Origin: UBA5239 sp040394635
GTDB lineage: Bacteria > Verrucomicrobiota > Lentisphaeria > Victivallales > Victivallaceae
Length of the DNA stretch: 64,000 nt
NCBI GenBank assembly: GCA_040394635.1
Contig: JBEBRW010000026.1
Span: forward strand, 4,804-68,803
Reading direction: 5' to 3'
Part shown: positions 59,855-64,000 of the stretch, piece by piece
Numbering within the stretch: the stretch's first letter is position 1
Layout: each line of letters starts with the position of its first letter
Made by a program: the position numbers and the translations under genes
The notes under the pieces: generated by a model
Told to the model about the DNA's origin: nothing
What the model saw: only the letters and a program-made list of their open reading frames with translations
Databases searched by the model: none

Positions 59855-61666
59855 GTGCTGAAAACCGGGATATGGATGGTGTTGTTGTGCTTGGCGCTTG
59901 GCGCATTGGCACAGGACGATTGGGAGAAAGCGGCGGAACTGCGCCAGGCCGGCGAAGCCGCCAAAGCGGAAAAACTACTCAAAGACTACGAATCCCCGGC
60001 CGGATTCGAGAGCCTCAACAGCACGGACAAGATCCGTTTCCTGCGTGGATTGCTCGAGCTCGCGCACCTGAAAGCAATGCGGGACGACACCACTGGGGCG
60101 TTATCGTTACTCAACTGGGCCGAGTCACGCACCGACGACTACCAACGCTCGATCGCCTGCATCAAATATGGCGAAATCTTACTGGATATGGGGGAATTCG
60201 AGCGCGCCGGGGCCTACCTGAAAAACGCCGACGAGATCATCAACAAACGCGTCACCACCGCCGACACTGGCGCGGCCATCGGCCAGGGCGGCCAGCAGGT
60301 CGACACCGGCGCGGCCTGGCGCGAACTCCGCGATCAATCGGACGTGCTGAAAGCCGAGGTCGAAGCCGAAGAGATGAAAGTCAAATTCGGCGCGACCTAC
60401 GGCAGTTACGTCAAGCTCCGCCGCCTGCAGCAACTCGTCAAACGCTCCAACACCCCGCGCTACCGCAAAGAAGCGCTGAAAGTCGCCGACGAAATCATCG
60501 AAACCGACCCCGCCAGCCAATTCGCCGCCGCCGCGGGCTACCTGAAAGGCGAGATCATGGCCAGCCGCCTGACCGAACAGTCCCCGAAAAAAGCCATCGC
60601 CGACACCAAAACCTATCTGGATAAGTTCGTCAAAGAACGCCCCGATGGCCTCTACCGCGGCGAAGCCCTGATGCTGCTCGGCAAGATCAGTCTCGAGATC
60701 GAATGGAACGCCAAAGAAGCCGAAAAGTACTACACCCAGGCCCTGACCTACTTCCGCAAAGCCCGCGAAAAACGCGACGCCCTGAGCCTCTACGCCGCCA
60801 TCAACGACGACCTCAAAAACCAATCCCAACCCACCCAGAAACCCACCAGCCTCGACCAATGGAAACGAACAATCTACCACGACGAAGACCCCCTCAAGCT
60901 CTACAACATCGGCAACGCCCCCCTCTGGTACATCGATGACAAAGAAAAAAATTGCCTTCTATATGTGGGGCTGCTCAAATTCCTGTATGCGGATTTCAAA
61001 GAAGCTGAAAAACTATTTACTGAGGCAGGCAATCTTGACAATAATATTTTGTCCTTGAATGCAGAAGGTTTTCCGAATCTGCTTATGCGGTTAAAAATTG
61101 CTTGTGGGCAACAATTTATGGTTACGGATCAAGTGGAACAAAAAGGATTATCTGACCAGGAAAGACTGTATGTCATGATGGGTGAATTATTTTATATGGA
61201 GGAACGTTTTGAGCAGGCTCTGTCTCATTGGCAGATGGTTCAAAAAAGTAAAATCAATAATACCTGTAGAGCAATAGCGATGTTGGGTGAAGGCGATTGC
61301 CTGAGAATGTTGGGCGGAGATAGGAAATACGCGGTGGCTTTGTATGAGAAAGTGTGGCGGGATAAGGAATTATCCAAAACGCCCGTGAAGGCCAGGGCTC
61401 AATATAATACTGCATGGATTGTTTTACAGGATGATGGCGATGGGCGAACCCTTGCCAACAAATGCTTTGAACAATGCGCCAGAGATAACCCGAACAGTAA
61501 GTATGCTGAAGCTTCGATGTTTTACTTGATTTTGAATAATCTGCATGATGACCCCAAATATGCCAACAAATATTTTGAAGAATATCAGAAAAAATATCCT
61601 GCTGGAATTTACTTAGATCGCATAAAATTAAAAATCAACGAACAAAGGGAGAGAAAAGCATTATGA
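59855..61666 (+). CDS. Exported TPR-repeat protein with an internal base-composition break
   Basis: 603 residues from a GTG start with GGGAG 7 bases upstream; an in-frame TTG at 59816 has no RBS. Signal peptide VLKTGIWMVLLCLALGALAQ. TPR-like helical pairs throughout (AAELRQAGEAAKAEKLLKDY, ALTYFRKAREKRDAL, LLKFLYADFKEAEKLFTEAG, LFYMEERFEQALSHWQMVQK). The first 1.09 kb is GC-rich with C/G-ending codons. From about 60945 the sequence turns abruptly AT-rich with A/T-ending codons while the frame continues. This looks like a recombination joint. The stop overlaps the next start (ATGA). Confidence 0.82.
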   Translation: MLKTGIWMVLLCLALGALAQDDWEKAAELRQAGEAAKAEKLLKDYESPAGFESLNSTDKIRFLRGLLELAHLKAMRDDTTGALSLLNWAESRTDDYQRSIACIKYGEILLDMGEFERAGAYLKNADEIINKRVTTADTGAAIGQGGQQVDTGAAWRELRDQSDVLKAEVEAEEMKVKFGATYGSYVKLRRLQQLVKRSNTPRYRKEALKVADEIIETDPASQFAAAAGYLKGEIMASRLTEQSPKKAIADTKTYLDKFVKERPDGLYRGEALMLLGKISLEIEWNAKEAEKYYTQALTYFRKAREKRDALSLYAAINDDLKNQSQPTQKPTSLDQWKRTIYHDEDPLKLYNIGNAPLWYIDDKEKNCLLYVGLLKFLYADFKEAEKLFTEAGNLDNNILSLNAEGFPNLLMRLKIACGQQFMVTDQVEQKGLSDQERLYVMMGELFYMEERFEQALSHWQMVQKSKINNTCRAIAMLGEGDCLRMLGGDRKYAVALYEKVWRDKELSKTPVKARAQYNTAWIVLQDDGDGRTLANKCFEQCARDNPNSKYAEASMFYLILNNLHDDPKYANKYFEEYQKKYPAGIYLDRIKLKINEQRERKAL

Positions 61667-63159
61667 AAATCAAGTGTTTTGGGAGAATGATGGGATGCAT
61701 GGTATTTCTCATGCTGGCCGGTAATTTACTGGCGGAAAACGTCAATGCTGACGGTAAGGATAAGGATGTAACTTTAGCTACGACGGCCACTGGCTACACG
61801 CTTAGTGCATCCCCTCCTGATAGTAGCTGGACATTTACAAAAGGCTTCTCCTTGACAGGTGGAAATGGTTGGAAGAGAGATTCGCCGGTGGAAACTTCAT
61901 ATTCAGCTTCCTATGAAACTCTGGATAATAATGGTGTCACCTATTGGGTGGATTCGGCAACTGTTTTTGGAACCAGAATCTCCGGGACAATGTATAAGTC
62001 CGGGGGAGAGGGAGGATCGCTTGTGCCTTGGGGACTCGTGGCAAAAGGAAGCATGAATGTAAGCACAACGATTGACCCACCGGAAGAATACATTCCCATC
62101 GGAGGAACAAAAAAGAAATTCCAGTATAAGGTGAATGGAGAGTTGGCTCCAGGCGGCTGGTGGCAATACTCGGGCACTGCCACCGGAACTACAAATTCGA
62201 GCAACAGCGGAACCCATATAGGAAAAGAGTTCGAATTTCCTCCGACTGCATTGCCGAAAGACCGATATACATTGACTGCTTCACGGAATACTGCCGGCGA
62301 GCGCAAGGCCATTGCTACCGCCAATATTGTTGAAATCAAGTCGATAACAGTAACAAATGCAAAAAAATATGATGACAAAAATTGGATAACACCCAAGAAA
62401 AGAGCAACAGAAGTTCCAGAAACACCTGAATATGTAATCATCACAGTTGAGCTCGATCCTCCAGTTCCTACGGAAAAAGTCTCGTCGGTATTGACCTGGG
62501 CTGGCGGAGAGGCAATAGAAGGAAACCCCTTACAGCGAAAGGTATCTCGAACAACTTCAGCAAAGACCACAGTGAAAGCAACTTGCGGAACCTCAGAAAA
62601 GGAAGTTGACATTTGGGTTATTTGGTGCGATATTACTATTCATGTAAGCGGAAAGCAGCCAGCGGGCTCGTATCCACTTGCTCCAACATTTGGAGGAGGA
62701 ACCTTGGGACGTTTTGAGAATGATACTCGTGTGGGAGCGGCCATGTGCTTGGAAGCAATAGTATCTCCAGCCGGAGTTCTTAGTGTCATAAAGGATGGTT
62801 GGACTATTAAACGCCATGTAATGTATATAGACTGGATAGATGGGAACATGACTGAAGGAGATAGAAATGATGATAGTAGTGACGTGACCACTAAGTCTAC
62901 TAAAAAAGATGCGTTATATGATATAGATGGTCCAAGTTCTACCGTAAATAGTTTTAAGTATTTTACAGAATCGCATAATAATTTTGTACAATGGATAGAG
63001 TTAAATGGAGATCGATATTCTTCAAACGCTTTGTGGACAGTGGAATATAAATACATCAAAACAGTTAACACTATGGAGAGTACCTCTTATTCAAGAATAT
63101 ACAATAGAATTTATGCTAATCTTCATATTAATTTACCAGCGGCCCCTAGAGACTATTAA
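61663..63159 (+). CDS. Unknown exported protein, AT-rich gene
   Basis: 498 residues, signal peptide MKIKCFGRMMGCMVFLMLAG. The mature part is beta-strand rich with an Ig-like segment near the middle (YVIITVELDPPVPTEK, TTVKATCGTSEKEVDIWVIW). The C-terminal region has recurrent acidic-aromatic patterns (MYIDWIDGNMTEGD, HNNFVQWIELNGDRYSSNAL) that look like a defined domain, but I cannot name it. It overlaps the TPR gene by ATGA and precedes a HEAT-like protein. Codon use is AT-rich, unlike the rest of the window, which suggests foreign or rapidly exchanged DNA. Confidence 0.7.
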   Translation: MKIKCFGRMMGCMVFLMLAGNLLAENVNADGKDKDVTLATTATGYTLSASPPDSSWTFTKGFSLTGGNGWKRDSPVETSYSASYETLDNNGVTYWVDSATVFGTRISGTMYKSGGEGGSLVPWGLVAKGSMNVSTTIDPPEEYIPIGGTKKKFQYKVNGELAPGGWWQYSGTATGTTNSSNSGTHIGKEFEFPPTALPKDRYTLTASRNTAGERKAIATANIVEIKSITVTNAKKYDDKNWITPKKRATEVPETPEYVIITVELDPPVPTEKVSSVLTWAGGEAIEGNPLQRKVSRTTSAKTTVKATCGTSEKEVDIWVIWCDITIHVSGKQPAGSYPLAPTFGGGTLGRFENDTRVGAAMCLEAIVSPAGVLSVIKDGWTIKRHVMYIDWIDGNMTEGDRNDDSSDVTTKSTKKDALYDIDGPSSTVNSFKYFTESHNNFVQWIELNGDRYSSNALWTVEYKYIKTVNTMESTSYSRIYNRIYANLHINLPAAPRDY

Positions 63160-63180
63160 ATAAAACAAGGAAAAATAGTT

Positions 63181-63735
63181 ATGAAAAAAATCATCTCTTT
63201 ATTGTGTATGTATCTTATATGTAGTGTGACTTTTCTATTTGGAAATGAAAAAAATAAAGAAGAAATTGTCGCAGAGGTTCTAAAAGAAAGAACTCAAAAA
63301 ATAGATTTACTATTAAATTTATTTAATGAAAATAATAATAAGGAAACTAATTTCGCCGTATTTTATACCTTGGGAGAATTGCGTGCTGAAAAGGCAATTT
63401 CATTATGCTTAGCCCATATTAACTATGACTATACGGGTAATTTAAAAATATATCCCAAGTATGGTCCAGCTCCTGCAGCTACAGCTTTAAGCAAGATAGG
63501 ACTGCCATCAGTGAAACCTCTTCTTGATACACTAAAAAATTGTGACGATGAAGCAAAACTACCGTATATTTATATGGCTATAATAGGAATTGGTGGAACA
63601 GAATTGGCAGAATATTTTCTTGTTAAAGAGATAAAAATTACACCAGACAAAAAACAAGTTGAGCGATTGAACAAGGCTCTGGAAGCTGTTGCATTACAGA
63701 AACATCGAGATTCAGAAGATAAGAATATACCTTAG
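63181..63735 (+). CDS. Small exported HEAT-like repeat protein
   Basis: 184 residues, N-terminal hydrophobic segment MKKIISLLCMYLICSVTFLF (probable signal peptide). Helical repeats resemble HEAT/PBS-lyase modules (NFAVFYTLGELRAEKAISLC, APAATALSKIGLPSVKPLLD, LPYIYMAIIGIGGTELAEYF). GGAAAA lies before the ATG. It is 21 bases after the previous gene, AT-rich like it, and probably part of the same transcript. HEAT proteins often bind partner proteins; a partner of the protein encoded upstream is a reasonable guess. Confidence 0.7.
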   Translation: MKKIISLLCMYLICSVTFLFGNEKNKEEIVAEVLKERTQKIDLLLNLFNENNNKETNFAVFYTLGELRAEKAISLCLAHINYDYTGNLKIYPKYGPAPAATALSKIGLPSVKPLLDTLKNCDDEAKLPYIYMAIIGIGGTELAEYFLVKEIKITPDKKQVERLNKALEAVALQKHRDSEDKNIP

Positions 63736-63753
63736 ATATCAGATTCAGGGTAC

Positions 63754-63952
63754 TGATCGGGGTCCCAGATTGGCCAGATCCAGATCAGATCGGGGTCTGA
63801 CCAAACTAATTTGAATATTTTGAACTTGTCCAGATCGGGGTCAGACTCAGATCGGGGTCTCAGATCGGGGTCTGTCGTCAGATCGGGCTGTCAGATCGGG
63901 CTGTCAGATCGGGGTCAGATCGGGGTCTGTTATTCAGATCGGGGACTGTCCC
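63754..63952. repeat. Cluster of CAGATCGGG short repeats
   Basis: CAGATCGGG occurs nine times (63786, 63831, 63848, 63861, 63879, 63892, 63905, 63916, 63935), plus a variant TGATCGGGG at 63754. Three of them are exactly 13 bases apart. Most continue GGTCTG, and one ends GGGGACTGTCCC. There is no gene in 63736-64000. The units recall REP-type elements associated with Y1 transposases, but no such transposase is in the window. Confidence 0.75.
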
Positions 63953-64000
63953 TATATAGTGAGTAGTGTTGAGCTTGAAAAATTAATAAAGAGAGATAAA

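Noticed and set aside
63754..63952. CRISPR array
   Set aside because: Units are 9-13 bases with irregular intervals and no spacers of 25-40 bases; no cas gene nearby.
63754..63952. Sequencing-adapter contamination because of AGATCGG
   Set aside because: The common adapter continues AAGAGC, whereas these units continue GGTCTG or GCTGTC, so they are not adapter sequence.

Overview
The window is bacterial and dense with genes. It most resembles Lentisphaerota (Victivallales-type) of the PVC superphylum. This is inferred from the combination of LL-diaminopimelate aminotransferase next to dapF, type II pseudopilin-like proteins with the FTLIELLVVIAIIAILAA leader, a DUF4838 protein, serial Gfo/Idh/MocA oxidoreductases, and many glycoside hydrolases under LacI/GntR control. 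No rRNA or tRNA was seen, so the taxonomy is an inference.

Layout. 0-8.6 kb (+): end of gltD, dapF, dapL, a GAF/sigma-54 activator, glutamine-dependent NAD synthetase and a GH3 glucosidase, mostly with ATGA overlaps. 8.6-13.9 kb: a sugar isomerase facing a LacI regulator that is coupled to three Gfo/Idh/MocA oxidoreductases. 14-19.1 kb: a YgjP-type metallopeptidase and two cyclophilins (-), then ilvB without ilvN, a membrane protein and rsmG (+). 19.3-27 kb: GntR/LacI-sensor regulator, an unknown protein, a pseudopilin, a DUF4838 protein and an M28-peptidase/AAC(3) fusion. 27-29 kb: a secreted LPP20-like protein (-) and an orphan mraZ with a clear 10-bp-periodic operator. 29-38.4 kb (-): an arabino/galacto-oligosaccharide cluster (GH42, GH43, GH51, GH43, GH51, GH43) interrupted by a broken isomerase and a phage-like Dam methylase relic. 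38.6-53.6 kb (+): a LacI regulator, a second pseudopilin, an ABC importer without an ATPase gene, a LamG protein, a heparinase-like lyase, GH127 and an alginate-lyase-like protein. 53.7-59.5 kb (-): a TPR protein and a TonB-like N-terminus fused to a squalene-cyclase-like domain. 59.8-64 kb (+): a TPR protein whose composition turns AT-rich midway, two unknown exported proteins and a block of CAGATCGGG repeats.

How it works together. The 29-53.6 kb region reads as one divergently regulated saccharide locus. Exported lyase-like and LamG proteins act outside the cytoplasm, a solute-binding protein and two permeases import fragments, and cytoplasmic GH51/GH43/GH42/GH127 enzymes remove arabinose and galactose. 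The 19-27 kb module has the same logic, with a regulator first and a pseudopilin early. The recurring regulator-pseudopilin-carbohydrate cassette is the best candidate here for an undescribed system.

Other notable items are a dispersed three-hairpin repeat with covarying stems (three copies, one translated inside a signal peptide), the peptidase/acetyltransferase fusion, an enlarged MalF-type permease, a poly-C frameshift in the GH42 gene, and a sharp base-composition boundary inside a coding region.
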